This document shows positions 20,828 through 31,126 of a DNA stretch of 64,000 nucleotides, one piece after another. Numbering within the stretch: position 1 is the stretch's first letter; every line of letters starts with the position of its first letter. Below the pieces are notes generated by a model. It saw only the letters and a list, made by a program, of their open reading frames with translations. It ran no database searches and was not told the origin of the DNA. Origin of the DNA: Eupeodes corollae (taxonomy: Eukaryota; Arthropoda; Insecta; Diptera; Syrphidae); the NCBI RefSeq assembly GCF_945859685.1, contig NC_079147.1, positions 170,049,174-170,113,173 of the forward strand, written 5' to 3'. A program made the translations under genes and the position numbers.

Positions 20828-23171
20828 TGTTGCGAGGCAAGAGGAGGTGTGGAGGTGGGTGAAGTGGAAGGGTAGGATAAGGATGAGGTAGGAAAAAGAG
20901 ATAGGAAGAGTTGGAATAGGTTAGGTGGGATTGTTGAGATCCGGGGGACGCGGCCTGCTTGCGATGCACGGCGTCAGCTCGTCGGACGGGGGGGGATCTT
21001 GCCCCCGAAACTCAACCTCGCCTGCAGACAAAAACATATATCAGGCCAAGGAATGAGGAAAAGGAAGGAAACATATACGGACGGACTATTGGCACATCAG
21101 GGCACTGCGGATGTTAGTGCAGTGAGGCCATTACCCACCCTACCTTTAGGTATCCGTGGCCAGTTTTGGATACCCCCAAAATTGTTGTTGGTCGATGATC
21201 GGGTTCAGGTCATCTTAACTCCACGTCTACTCCGCTACCCTTGACACCCCTGAAAAAAAAGACTTAAGCTCTCATCGTTTCGCTTGGGCGAAACATAAAA
21301 AAACGTTTTTTTTCTATTTCCGGCGTTTCTGTCGGAAGTTTAATTTTATTTAATTGACAGCTTAATCATCAGATTTACAAACAAAATAAATTAACAAAAA
21401 AATTAACATCAAAAAAACAAGAAAAAAAACTGGTAACAAAAAAGTCAGGTTGGTAGTCCTAAGTCTTTATTGGTTTCTACCTTTACGTAGAAGAACCCTT
21501 TGTGGTATTTTCTTTTTTTGTTAAGCGGATACGATTATCGGCGCCCTAATTCCTTACCCCTAAAGAGCTCTGTGGAGGTATCTTTTAGGACCCTATACAA
21601 CAAAAAAATTATGGTACCGAACACGAAATTAACACCAACCTTTTTTTTTCACACCTCACAATCAAATATGACGAAAAAAAGAACAAGATTATGGAAATAA
21701 ACAAAAAAAATAATAACTTCCACGCCGATAAATTAATTTGTTAGATTTCAAAAAAAAAACTTAAATATAGGACAATCACAAACACAAAAAGATCCACTGG
21801 TTAGGTACGAAGAAATATATGTATGATATGGAGATGTACGCATATGTTTATATAATTTATAAATTGATTGCTTTTTTCTCCTTCAATTTGGTTCCCGTCT
21901 AAATTTCCTTTTCTTTCAAGTTATTTTTGTTTTTTATTTCCTTTAATTTCAAATTTTTCTTCTTTGGGTTTTAGTTTTTAAATTTTATTTAATTTCAAAT
22001 TTGTGTTCAATTTTTAATTTTGTTCACTTTCAAAATTTTTTTGAATTTTATCCAATTTCAAAATTTGTTTGAATTTTTATTAAATTTCAAATTTTTTGTT
22101 TTTTTTTTTTTTGGGCGGCGGCCCCGCTCTCCATAATTTAATTCGGGCCGCCGGGAATCAAACTATTATAAAAAAAAAATAATCCTAAGTAAATTCCTAT
22201 TCTTCGCTAAATTAACAGACTCACCACCTTTTCTTGTTGTTTGCTGGGTTTCTTTATCCAAAATTGTTGGCACCAATTAACATTCCACTTATTTCACTTT
22301 CTTAAATATCTTTTCTTTCCTATAAAGAATTAATTTTTATACATATTCGCGTTAAAAACAAATTAATTAAAAAAACTAACTATTTTAGAATCTGGTGGTC
22401 CAACTGTTTCTTTTTTAATATTTGAATTTAATTCTACCACTATCACTCACTTTTTAATCCACTGTGTGGTAGATGGCCAAATGAGGGAGGGCTGAAATTA
22501 TCATCCCACAAACACCGGCAAAAAAATATTCGGATGATGTATTCTATCTCTAACAGGAACACATCATCCGATCCACCTATCCATACATATACCCCCAACC
22601 AACATCATCACACTCAAATAGTGGGAAACCACGTAGGTATTAGAACACTTCCAACAGAATAGGGGTATCGGTGTCCCAAGAACTAAGGGTGTGTTCCACG
22701 GTCGAAATCGGAGAGACCTGTAACACCGAACCACATGAAACCAGAACATTTAAAAAAAATCCATACACATAATGACAAAGTAACCACAAAACGTATGAAT
22801 ACGAATCACCTAACCACTGCAATGACATGCATTAAACGTCAATACTGAAAACTAAACACGGACATAAAACAAAGTTTCATTCACATGCAACTTAACAATT
22901 CAACCAACTTAAACGACAATACACCAAACCCAGATCTCTTCCGGAACGCACCCATTGCTTTCCCATGGAATTTCTCTCCACTGAGTTATGGAGAGTTTCC
23001 ATGGAGACCAACAATGAGGCAAGTGACAGCTACAACACAAAATAAACAACATCCAACGAGTCAACAAGTTTTGGGTAAGTATGAGATTTATTTGTTTCTT
23101 ATTTAACTATTCTTTTTTTTATTTTACCACCTTAGGATTGAGGATGCGGTTAATGGAAGGCATCCACAACA
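20828..23171 (-). repeat. 5' LTR of gypsy B (2,344 bp)
   Basis: Begins (element orientation) TGTTGTGGATG at 23171 and ends GCAACA at 20828. It is almost identical to the 3' LTR. It is bounded by the primer binding site on one side and the TGCT target duplication on the other. It should hold the promoter for the element RNA; a TATATGTATGG-like stretch near 22590-22600 (minus strand) is a possible TATA box. Confidence 0.93.
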
Positions 23172-23780
23172 TGCTACAGATGTGAGTTTTAATAATTTTT
23201 GCAAATAACTTTAAATAACTTAATATAATTTATAGTTTAATGACATGTAAGCAAATGAAAAGGTGTTCAAGGAAAATTTCCATATGCCACCAAATATATT
23301 TCGAGAACTATTCTCATTAGTTGAACCAAAGCTGTGTGCGGTGCGAAACAAAATATCAGAAGATGAAATGACTCCATTAGAGAATTTTGCAATTGTTATT
23401 GAGTAAATAATTTATTTTAATTATACCTACACAATAAAGTTATACTAATAATGTTCTTCTAGATATCTAGCAAGTGGTAGTATCCAAAGGCATGTCTCAT
23501 CAGTCTACCGAATTAACAAGCAGCATTTTAGTAAGATTTTGGATGACGTTTGCATTGCTCTATGCGAGGTCTTGGCTGGTTATATACGGCAATTGGATGC
23601 TCCGCATTTTGTAGAAATTGCAAACCAGTTTAACATTCAGTGGAACTTACCAAACTGCATAGGAGCCATCGATGGCAAGCTTGTTGCCAAAAAATATCTT
23701 CAAAATGCAGGAAGTTTAATTTACAATTATAAGGGTTGCGTTCATAATAATTTAACACATTATATAAGACACCCATTTAT
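23172..23780 (+). pseudogene. Right part of the split PIF/Harbinger transposase locus
   Basis: After the target duplication the frame continues for two codons to a GTGAGT donor. A short intron ends at TTATAG (23235), followed by FNDM, an in-frame TAA, then EKVFKENFHMPPNIFRELFS. A second intron (GTAAAT donor at about 23404, TTCTAG acceptor at about 23461) joins to YLASGSIQRHVSSVYRINKQ and a segment with the first DDE aspartate (CIGAIDGK). It stops near YNYKG at about 23740; the rest of the nuclease core is absent. The style matches HARBI1-like nucleases. The stop codon and missing C-terminus make it a pseudogene. Confidence 0.8.
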
Positions 23781-24732
23781 TAAATAATCATTTATTCCTA
23801 ATATTTGTAATTCATAAATTCATACATTCATTCATTTTCATTTATGTTCATGTATTTTACTTATTTTGTAAATTATTTTTTTTGTTAATTTTACTTTATT
23901 TTCATAAAACAGAAAAAACACTTACATGTGTAAACAATCTTAATAATAATAAATTTGGCACCACAAACTGCGCTACTATAAAATGACTTTTGAGCTCAAA
24001 CAGCTGTATAAAGCTTTACTAAGGAAAAGCTCCTTTCAGAGCGTATAAAAGGAAGAACACGATGCGAAGAAAATCACTCTTGTTTGTTATTTCGTTGAGC
24101 GAAGGTTTGTTCTCGATACAGTCCCAAAAAAAAAATTATACACCAGAGGCTTGAGATATAATTTTGAGGCTTGCTACATAGCGTTTAGTTTTGTTTGTAT
24201 GTTTTACTGCCGTTTCCCCCCGGATCGCATAAAATATTTCAAAGACCACTCAACGCAGTTTATGGTTGCCTATGCTATAATACTTTTTCCATTTACTTTT
24301 AAATCCCATTTTTTTGTATTACTTTTAAGTTCTTTTTATCGTTTAATAAAATTGTTTCATTTCTTTTTTTATAAAATACAACAACGTTTTTTTCCTATTA
24401 TTCCACTTCTTTGTTAACTGTTGATATTTTTTGTTTTGTTTTGCTTCCACAGCGCGATCTACACAGCATAAGCTCTGAGAGAACAACAGAGATTATTTTT
24501 TTTAATTTCCTTGTTCGGTTGCACGCTCAACGCATAGACAAACCATATAAAGACCGGAATCTTTCGTACGTTTTACCCTCCAACACCCATTTGTTTACAT
24601 TGTTGTATTTGTAATTTGTCATGACGTCTATTTTGAAATTTTAAATGCAACAACAATTCGATGCGATGTTAAAATAGCTGTGGTGAGAATTTGACTTCTA
24701 CGACGAATTGTTTTGTTTACTAAAATGCCGCA
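23781..24732. other. AT-rich sequence without recognised gene
   Basis: No protein or RNA gene is recognisable. A TATAAAAGGAAG stretch near 24044-24056, preceded by GC-richer sequence, looks like a TATA box, but nothing identifiable lies downstream. The right side (24420-24640) has short open frames without known similarity. Confidence 0.5.
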
Positions 24733-25371
24733 AAATACGAACATTGGAACTCACTTGGTCGTGTTCTTAAAAGTTTTTTAGATTTTTACAAAAAAGTGTG
24801 AATGCATTGTTCTTACTCACACTTCAAGGATTCCAGGAAGGTATAAACCATTCCTGTAGGTACATTATTGTACCAAGGACACGACCGAATGAGTTCCAAT
24901 GTTTGCATTTTTAAACATTTTCGATAGGAAAATACGAACATTGGAACTCACTCGGAGGTGCTTTTTTAAGTTGTTTTGTTTTTTACTAAAAAGTATGAAC
25001 GCAAAGTTCCTACTCACACTTCAAGGATTCCAGGAAGGTATAAACCATTCCTGTAGGTACATTATTGTACCAAGGACACGACCGAATGAGTTCCAATGTT
25101 TGCATTTTTAAACATTTTCGATAGGAAAATACGAACATTGGAACTCACTCGGAGGTGCTTTTTTAAGTTGTTTTGTTTTTTACTAAAAAGTATGAACGCA
25201 AAGTTCCTACTCACACTTCAAGGATTCCAGGAAGGTATAAACCATTCCTGTAGGTACATTATTGTACCAAGGACACGACCGAATGAGTTCCAATGTTTGC
25301 ATTTTTAAACATTTTCGATAGGAAAATACGAACATTAGAACTCATTCGTGTTGGCTTTGAAAAATTTATAA
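24733..25371. repeat. Tandem 197-bp units with inverted-repeat ends
   Basis: Three full units (starting near 24733, 24930 and 25127) and a partial fourth. The second and third are practically identical. Each unit begins near CGAACATTGGAACTCAC and ends with the complementary GTGAGTTCCAATGTT-type sequence (for example near 24888-24905). In the first unit the match extends over about 27 bp (GGTCGTGT/ACACGACC). This is the layout of a small TIR element (MITE-like) amplified in tandem. An inner palindrome GGTACATTATTGTACC lies near 24857-24872. Confidence 0.85.
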
Positions 25372-25885
25372 AACTTAGTTGTAAGTATTACCATTATTTT
25401 GTTTCCATTTAACTTACATATTTTTTTTAAAATGTCCCTACCTCCTAAATGGGGGGAAACAGACCCGCTCCCATAGTAAAAAATACTTGTTTTTAACTGT
25501 TCTATACAAATCCGTCATCAAACTTTGTCGCCGGAGCTATCGTACTCTTCCCAAAAAATGCAATAGCTAATGTCGCCGTAGCCACTAGGTGCCACCCCTA
25601 AAGAATTTCTCAGCACTATTCCTTATTTTCGTGGTGAATTGACTTTAGAGGGTGGTGAATTGATGTTAGCAGCGGTGAATTGATGTTAGACCTAAGGGTG
25701 CGTGTAAGTAGACGTTTCAGCTTGTAGGCAAACCAGAATGACAGATTTGTTTCCGGTCTTTATATGGTTTGTCTATGGCTCAACGTTTACTGCGGTCACT
25801 TTTGACAGCATAAGCACGGCATAGAGTTGAACAAAGAGGAACAAAGAGACACGAGAGAGAGAGAGAGAGAGTTGCGTTTGAATAA
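25372..25885. other. Unassigned stretch, possible LTR remnant of gypsy E
   Basis: No gene is seen. It holds a doubled GGTGAATTGATGTTAG motif (about 25651-25690), a GA microsatellite (25852-25872) and, at its right end, the Harbinger insertion point. Because a gypsy primer-site-like sequence lies on the far side of that insertion (26880), part of this stretch may be the 5' LTR of the decayed gypsy at 26880-29135. This is inference only. Confidence 0.4.
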
Positions 25886-26102
25886 AGCTAGCCATACACG
25901 ATGAACATGTTCGGCGAACCTGCTCGTGTTCGCTGTTTGTTTTCTCGTGTATGGGCTTGTATGCGAACCGCTCGCTGTTGGCGAAAATTTTCGATTTTTT
26001 CATGTTCGTTAGCTGTCATGTTCGTCGTATATGGCGATGTTCGCGTTTCGCGAACAAATTCTCATTTCTCATATGAATGTTGTCGAGTGAACATCGCGGA
26101 AG

Positions 26103-26437
26103 ATGGCAACTGGAAGTCACATTTTTATAGAGGAGTTTTTAGAATTACTGCACAATGAGGTTGCTATCTGAGATACGAAAAGCGAAAAATATAAAAATAA
26201 AATTGAAAAAAACAAAGCTTGGGAAAACCTGCTACAAAAATATAAGGATTTTGACAAAAGTGCCACTTTGGACATTGTAAAAAAAAAATATAACGCGCTT
26301 AGATCCTCGTACAGAAGGGAGCTAAGCAAAATAAAAAAAGTGAAAAATCGGGAGCAAGTCCCGAAGAAGTATACGTGCCAAATTTATGGTACTTCAATAA
26401 CATGGATTTCTTTATTATATTATATATATTATTAAAG
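26103..26437 (+). pseudogene. MADF-domain protein remnant of the Harbinger element
   Basis: Starts ATG at 26103 (MATGSHIFIEEFLELLHNEV). A premature TGA replaces the usual LWD, then KAWENLLQKYKDF, IVKKKYNALRSSYRREL and, after a frameshift near 26345, the VPNLWYFNNMDF signature of MADF domains. MADF proteins are the alternative DNA-binding partner found in some Harbinger families, here in place of the Myb/SANT-like protein at 929-1852. Confidence 0.75.
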
Positions 26438-26482
26438 GTGTAACTTTGTAAAGAAGCTCTCTATACGTTTTGGCTTCCATTC

Positions 26483-26671
26483 TCAAAATTTTTTTAAATC
26501 TTCGTGTGATGTTACCTCCAGTTCTCTCAATAAATTAACATGAGAACGAATATAACGTTTTTGAAGCCAGTCTTTCATCCACAACCTTTTATTGTTTTTT
26601 GTTTTGTTTTTATTTTTTTCACATAAATAAATTGCCATAAGGGCAACTACTTGCGCTTCTCTTTTAGACAT
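26483..26671 (-). pseudogene. Harbinger transposase N-terminus, truncated
   Basis: From the ATG at 26671 the translation reads MSKREAQVVALMAIYLCE, then RLWMKDWLQKRYIRSHVNLL and REL...DLKKF. This is the typical start of PIF/Harbinger nucleases (W..DWL.RR....NLL.EL). It ends at about 26483, before the DDE core. It converges on the MADF remnant. Confidence 0.8.
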
Positions 26672-26945
26672 CCTTCTCTCTTGAACAATCGTCCCGAAAT
26701 GAATGTTCGTCGTTGTGTTTGTCGTGTGTGGGCTAACGCAAACGAACATGTTCGCCGAACATGTTCATCGTGTATGGCTAGCTTAAACGAGAGCTGCTGC
26801 TACCTGCTACGTATGATCAGTGTAGCCATACCCACCAAAATAGTAAACTACTAAAGTAAAGAACCTCAACTCTTACAATTGGCACCCAACAAGTGGAGCT
26901 GTTTCACAAAAGTTAAATACAACTCAAATTGTCAACACAATGACA

Positions 26946-27997
26946 CACTTCACAGACTCACAGTTCAAAAAATTTATGGAACTTGTCCAAAATTAAAACC
27001 AGCCCACACAAGGAAATTTTTCCAACTGTACGACAAGGTTCAAGGGAGAGAGAAATTCAGAAGCGGTGGAAGGTTTTATTGCTACAATTAACGTATTTAA
27101 GGACATCCACCGAATTGACGATGAAGGCGCCGTGAAAGGTATCCCTTTACTTCTAGAAGATAATGCGGTCAACTGGTGGCAGGGTGTTCAAAAAGAAACT
27201 AAAACTTGGAGTGATGTCTTGTCGTTGCTTCAAAGTGCTTACGCTCCAGCTACACCTATCGTATTTACATGGAAGTTTTCGCAACAAAGCAGAAACCTGA
27301 CGAATCTACTGATGACTTCATCTGTAAAAAGCGAGCCTTACTATCGAAGCTTCCCGAGCCAGCCCCAAAAGAACGAATGTTGATATACCTGTTATATGGT
27401 TTACTAAGCCTTCAAATAAGAGACGGTGTATTGAGAGAAAGTATTACAACTTTCAAGGACCTTCTGTCAAAAGCAAAGATTGTTGAACTTTCAATCGCTG
27501 AAAAGAAAGCTAAAAAGGAATTAACACTAACAAAAAAAGAAAAGCTAGATCTCGCAAAGAAAGCAACGATGGTAGCACCGACCATTCAATCCAAGCTTCA
27601 CTGCTACAAATGTAAAGCGCCAGGATACATTCGATTTAACTGTCCAACTTGCAAGGATCTACCGAAAGGACCATCTACGATATCGTTCAACTGCCTTAAG
27701 ACTACCTTGGGCACAGATCTCCCAACAATATCCATTACCTCACATGGTGAAACTGGTTTAGAATACCTCGATACTGCTGCCAGAACGAGCGTCGCTGGAA
27801 GAGAACTATTTTTGCATCTCCTCCGGAACGGTTCAAAATTTCAAAAAGCAGACACCACTATCACTCTTGCTGATGGAGGATCTTCAAATCAAGAAATTTA
27901 CATTGCAGACACAAACATAATAATTGGCACTCGATTACGCCCAATCAAGTTTGTAGTTCTTCCCAAAGCAACTGACAATGGAACTCTAATCGGATGA
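26946..27997 (+). pseudogene. Gypsy E gag-protease remnant
   Basis: Two overlapping frames (about 27066-27383 and 27269-27997) join through a frameshift near 27280. Gag features are FIATINVFKDIHRIDDEGAV, NAVNWWQGVQKET and ERMLIYLLYGL. A zinc knuckle of CCHC type follows, with Y in place of H (CYKCKAPGYIRFNC). The protease part has LDTAA instead of LDTGA and a downstream ITLADGGSS stretch. The altered knuckle and protease residues, and the stop at 27997, show decay. Confidence 0.78.
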
Positions 27998-28204
27998 TGA
28001 TTTCTATGACACAGCTCATACGAAAGTTCTACGCAAGCCCTCGCCAGAAACTTTAATAGCAAATTTGATGACGTTGACCAAATTTATACCCATCTCACCA
28101 CTCGCTAAAATACCAAAGCTCATTCAACCTCAAAGCACATCCCAGAATTCGTTAAAACAGGCAGTCCACTTGCCGATCAAAATTAACAAACGTCACCTAA
28201 ATCA

Positions 28205-29135
28205 ATGAAGCGTTCATCTGCATTTTTGTATTGGTATGAACCTATTTCCCCAATACCTGCAAATAAAATTCATATTCAGTTAGTAGAGATTCTGCCAAAA
28301 AGATTTATGATTTCATCAGCGCAGAATGATTATTCACCTAACTCCATTCAAAAGATATTTGATGATACTCTGAGAATCACCGATCTTACTCCAGATCGCA
28401 GGCTAGAAAAAGAAAACCTATTTCCAAGTTTGGTGCGTGCTCAAGAAGTTTTTGATCCCGATTCTTTCTTCACAGAAATCCTTTCCATAGACATCGAGCT
28501 CCGATCTTATAAAGCTGTTGAGATAAACGAAAGTGACCGAGAAAAGCTTAACAATCTCCTCATACAGTATAACACTGTATTTGATCCATTAGAAGAACCA
28601 ACGCCATTTGCCATTCATAGAATCCAAGAACAATCCGATAGCTATAACACCTTATAGATTGTCACCAACCAGAAAGGAACAGCTTAAAATTGAATTGGAT
28701 AAAATGCTACAGCAAAAGATAATCGAAGAACGTGAATCTCCTTTTGCAGCACCCGTCGTTTTGGTCCCCAAAAAAGATGAAGGTATTCGCGTCTGCATCG
28801 ATTACCGACAATTGAACAGCGTCACAGTTCCGAATAGGTATCCTTTACCAAGGATCGACGACCTGCTTCACTCAACATCTAATACATCATTCAAAAGTAC
28901 ACTAGATCTACAATCTGGATACTATCAAATCGAAATAGCTGAAGAAGACTGTGACAAGACGGCATTCATCACACCATTTGGAATGTTTCGTTTCAATCGC
29001 ATGCCATTCCAGAGGATGATGGATAGATTCCGCATTCCGCTAACTGATGTACTTATACTTATATATATAGATGATATCATCATATGTTCCAGCACTTTCG
29101 AAAAACATCTGAAAATGTTGAGAAAAATCAAATTG
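28205..29135 (+). pseudogene. Gypsy E reverse transcriptase remnant
   Basis: Two frames (28205-28657 and 28608-29165) give a typical Ty3/gypsy RT: ERESPFAAPVVLVPKKDEG, RVCIDYRQLNSVT, STLDLQSGYYQIEIAEED and the catalytic YIDDIII. The GLCNAP-type stretch after RMPF is deleted. The domain ends shortly after the catalytic motif. No RNase H or integrase follows. Confidence 0.85.
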
Positions 29136-29560
29136 ACAGTTTTTTTACAAAAAATAAAAACCTAAAAAAATGTATAAAAGTTGGTAGAAATTGATTTTCG
29201 ACTCAAATATCTTTTCAAAAATTGTAGATATTGGCTTTAAACTACTTTTATCTTTTAAAAAATATGGTTGTTAACATTAAGTAAATTTAAAAAAAAAAAA
29301 CGATATGACAGTTTTTGTACAAATAAAATTAAAACCTAAAAAAAATTTAAAAAAAGGTGGGAAAAATTGATTTTTGACTCAAATATCTTTTCAAAAATTT
29401 GAAATATTTTCTTGAAACCAATTTTATCTTATAAGAAATATTGTTTTCAACATTCGATCAAATTTTGAAAAAATCGAATTGACAGTTGACAATACTAAAA
29501 CTTGGTAAAAATTTACTTTCCACTCAAATTGCTTTTCAAAAATTAAAAATATTGGTATTG
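29124..29560. repeat. Tandem repeat of ~172 bp (about 2.5 copies)
   Basis: The motif GACAGTTTTT followed by AAAACCTAAAAAAA recurs at about 29135 and 29307, with a diverged third near 29480. Between them GACTCAAATATCTTTTCAAAAA recurs at the same spacing. It is AT-rich and non-coding, and begins where gypsy E breaks off. Confidence 0.75.
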
Positions 29561-29663
29561 TACGTAGAAAATGGTCTCCATTTCCTTTTGCGTGAGGTAT
29601 ATTTAATTACATATGTATATAATAAATAAATCTACTATATCCTCTTTTAAAAGCTTCACATAC

Positions 29664-30290
29664 GCCCATGTTCCAAATTTCGATCGAAAGAAAATTGAAT
29701 CACTTTTCAATTTCACGTGAAATGAATTTGCATGTTCTTCAATTCGATCGATTTCGAAAACTTCGAACTGTCAGAACTGAAGGATCATCCATTTTTATTT
29801 TGTTTCTGAAGTAAAATTTTTGTTGTTTTGAAGATGGATGAAATATTACTGACAATTTTAAGTAAAAACAATTTAAGAGAAAAAATAAAAAGACGAACTT
29901 TTCCAAACAAATCAAATATAATGGATTTACCTAACACAATGTAAGTGTGTGAAAATTATGTAGAATTGTTCGGATACATAAAGTAAATTCTTGATTTCTC
30001 CTTTAAGCTTTAATTATAATTTTAGATTAATCAAAGAGGATTTTTAATATGTTCTAAGGGAAATAGAACCTTTTATAATACCTTCATCGAATCCTTCATT
30101 TCAAAAACTTGCTGCAACCCTTGGATTCCTAGCAGAAGGAACGTATCAAAGATCAATTCACAGAAATAAAAAATATGATTTGAATGCGATCAAAAAATGG
30201 GACAAACCGAATTACAGAATATCCATTTGCATGTTCGAAAATCCAATTCGAAATAACGAATTGTGGAACACCCAAACTCACTTCGCAAAG
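29664..30290 (+). mobile_element. PIF/Harbinger remnant with transposase N-terminal exons
   Basis: The ends resemble each other in inverted orientation (left near CCATGTTCCAAATTTCG; right, reversed, GGGTGTTCCACAATTCG), so a short degenerate inverted repeat is likely. A probable first exon (29834-29940, MDEILLTILSKNNLREKIK) ends at GTAAGT. A second exon (from 30026) has an early TAA, then REIEPFIIPSSNPSFQKLAA and TLGFLAEGTYQRS, which is the helical block before the DDE core of HARBI1-like nucleases. The core itself is absent. Confidence 0.65.
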
Positions 30291-30876
30291 TGTGTTCTCA
30301 ATAAGTGAAATGCAGAACATGAGCAATAATGTTGTTCAAATGGTTTTATTATAAACATCCGTCAAAATCAATTGTACCAATAATCGTAGTAATTGTAAAT
30401 CATCATATGTATTTTATATAAACACATTGTTTGTAGCCCTTTTCACATTTTGTATATTTTTTACTATAATTCTTGATATGCAAAACTTAAAAAAAAATGG
30501 AATCGCGATGTGAATTGTATGCTTGTAACGATTTGAGGATAGAAAACATTTTCATTTCCTATTCAAACGACCAATTTTTATATCATTTTTAACGCATACT
30601 AAAATAAAATGGTGGCAGCGATAAAACATTGTATATATATTTATTATAGTACTCTTATGAAGAGGAACGATCGAAGCGACATCTGAAAGGCATGGAGATG
30701 ATTGTATTTAATCCCTTTTTTTATACAGTTGACATTATATGTGTGTACTGTGTATGCATATTATACTTAAAGAGGAAAGTTTTTACGTTTATGCTTTGGC
30801 AAGAAATAGAAAAAGTATAAGAGCAACAATAACAACACCAAAAAGTACCGCAAGAGTATTATTTGCGGTAGGTAGT
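30291..30876. other. Intergenic AT-rich sequence with a dispersed repeat
   Basis: No gene is recognised. 30655-30765 (TATGAAGAGGAACGATCGAA, then GCGACATCTGAAAGGC) is about 90% similar to 45713-45830. The copia insertion point GTAGT lies at 30872-30876. Confidence 0.6.
30655..30765 (+). repeat. Dispersed repeat, copy 1
   Basis: Matches 45713-45830 in the same orientation. It lacks about 21 bp (CCCCTCAATAGTTAGGAATAG) present in the other copy after the TTTTTTATA stretch. The family is unknown; it could be part of an LTR or a non-autonomous element. Confidence 0.7.
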
Positions 30877-31066
30877 TATTGTAAAGTAAAACTGTAACGT
30901 AAAGCTCTTATACATTCAACATAAATATTCTGTTATATAATCTTTTCTTATCTTTGTATAATATTTTTCTATTCACTTGCTAATAAACTCTTGTTCTGTA
31001 AAGACTTCTGAGTTCTGCCTTCTTAATTTAGTTTGTCGATTGGGATCTACTTTTAACTTCACAACA
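30877..31066 (+). repeat. Copia 5' LTR
   Basis: 190 bp, identical to 34680-34869. The terminal dinucleotides are TA...CA rather than the usual TG...CA, in both copies. The edge is set by the GTAGT duplication and by similarity between LTRs. Confidence 0.9.
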
Positions 31067-31081
31067 GGTTATGGGCCCAGG
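31067..31081 (+). promoter_or_regulatory. Copia primer binding site (initiator tRNA-Met internal type)
   Basis: GGTTATGGGCCCAGG directly follows the LTR. Drosophila copia is known to be primed by an internal fragment of initiator tRNA-Met with GGTTATGGGCCCAG, so priming by a half-tRNA is expected here. Confidence 0.88.
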
Positions 31082-31126
31082 ACCCATATATTAAATAAGA
31101 AGGTATTATTTAGTAATCTATTTAAT

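Larger units (their letters stand above)
9711..23171 (-). mobile_element. Gypsy-family LTR retrotransposon copy B, nearly complete, Ulysses/Osvaldo-like
   Basis: A 13.46-kb element read right to left: 5' LTR (20828-23171), primer binding site, long leader, gag (18931-17159), pol (to 13832), a 1.8-kb non-coding 3' region and 3' LTR (9711-12055). The LTRs begin TGTTG and end CAACA in element orientation. The flanking target duplication is TGCT (9707-9710 and 23172-23175), or ATGCT if the ambiguous shared A is counted. By eye the two LTRs differ by about three substitutions and a few homopolymer lengths over 2.34 kb, so the insertion is young. The large LTR and tRNA-Lys-type priming recall Ulysses of Drosophila virilis (LTR about 2.1 kb). 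No env gene is visible. One pol frameshift is present. Confidence 0.93.
25886..26783. mobile_element. Internally deleted PIF/Harbinger element, TAA target duplication
   Basis: The left end AGCTAGCCATACACGATGAA is matched by the reverse complement of the right end; the inverted repeat extends perfectly for over 30 bp through GTTCGGCGAAC. TAA flanks both sides (25883-25885 and 26784-26786). The 898-bp element keeps the start of a MADF-domain gene on the plus strand and the start of a transposase gene on the minus strand, with the middle missing. It would have depended on an intact relative for movement. Confidence 0.9.
26880..29135 (+). mobile_element. Decayed gypsy-family element E (gag and part of pol)
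   Basis: A second, unrelated gypsy lineage on the plus strand. TGGCACCCAAC at 26880 resembles a degenerate tRNA-Lys-type primer site and follows a TTACA that could be an LTR end. Gag, protease and the first half of RT follow in several frames. RNase H, integrase and a 3' LTR are absent; similarity ends near 29135, next to a 172-bp tandem repeat. It is clearly inactive. Confidence 0.75.

Noticed and set aside
24040..24060. Promoter of a host gene (TATAAAAGG)
   Set aside because: The motif is clear, but no coding region, exon or known transcript pattern follows, so it is kept only as a remark.
30977..31126. Upstream start for copia gag inside the LTR
   Set aside because: The frame is open back to 30977, but this part is LTR and primer-site sequence. 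ATG 31127 matches the usual copia gag start.
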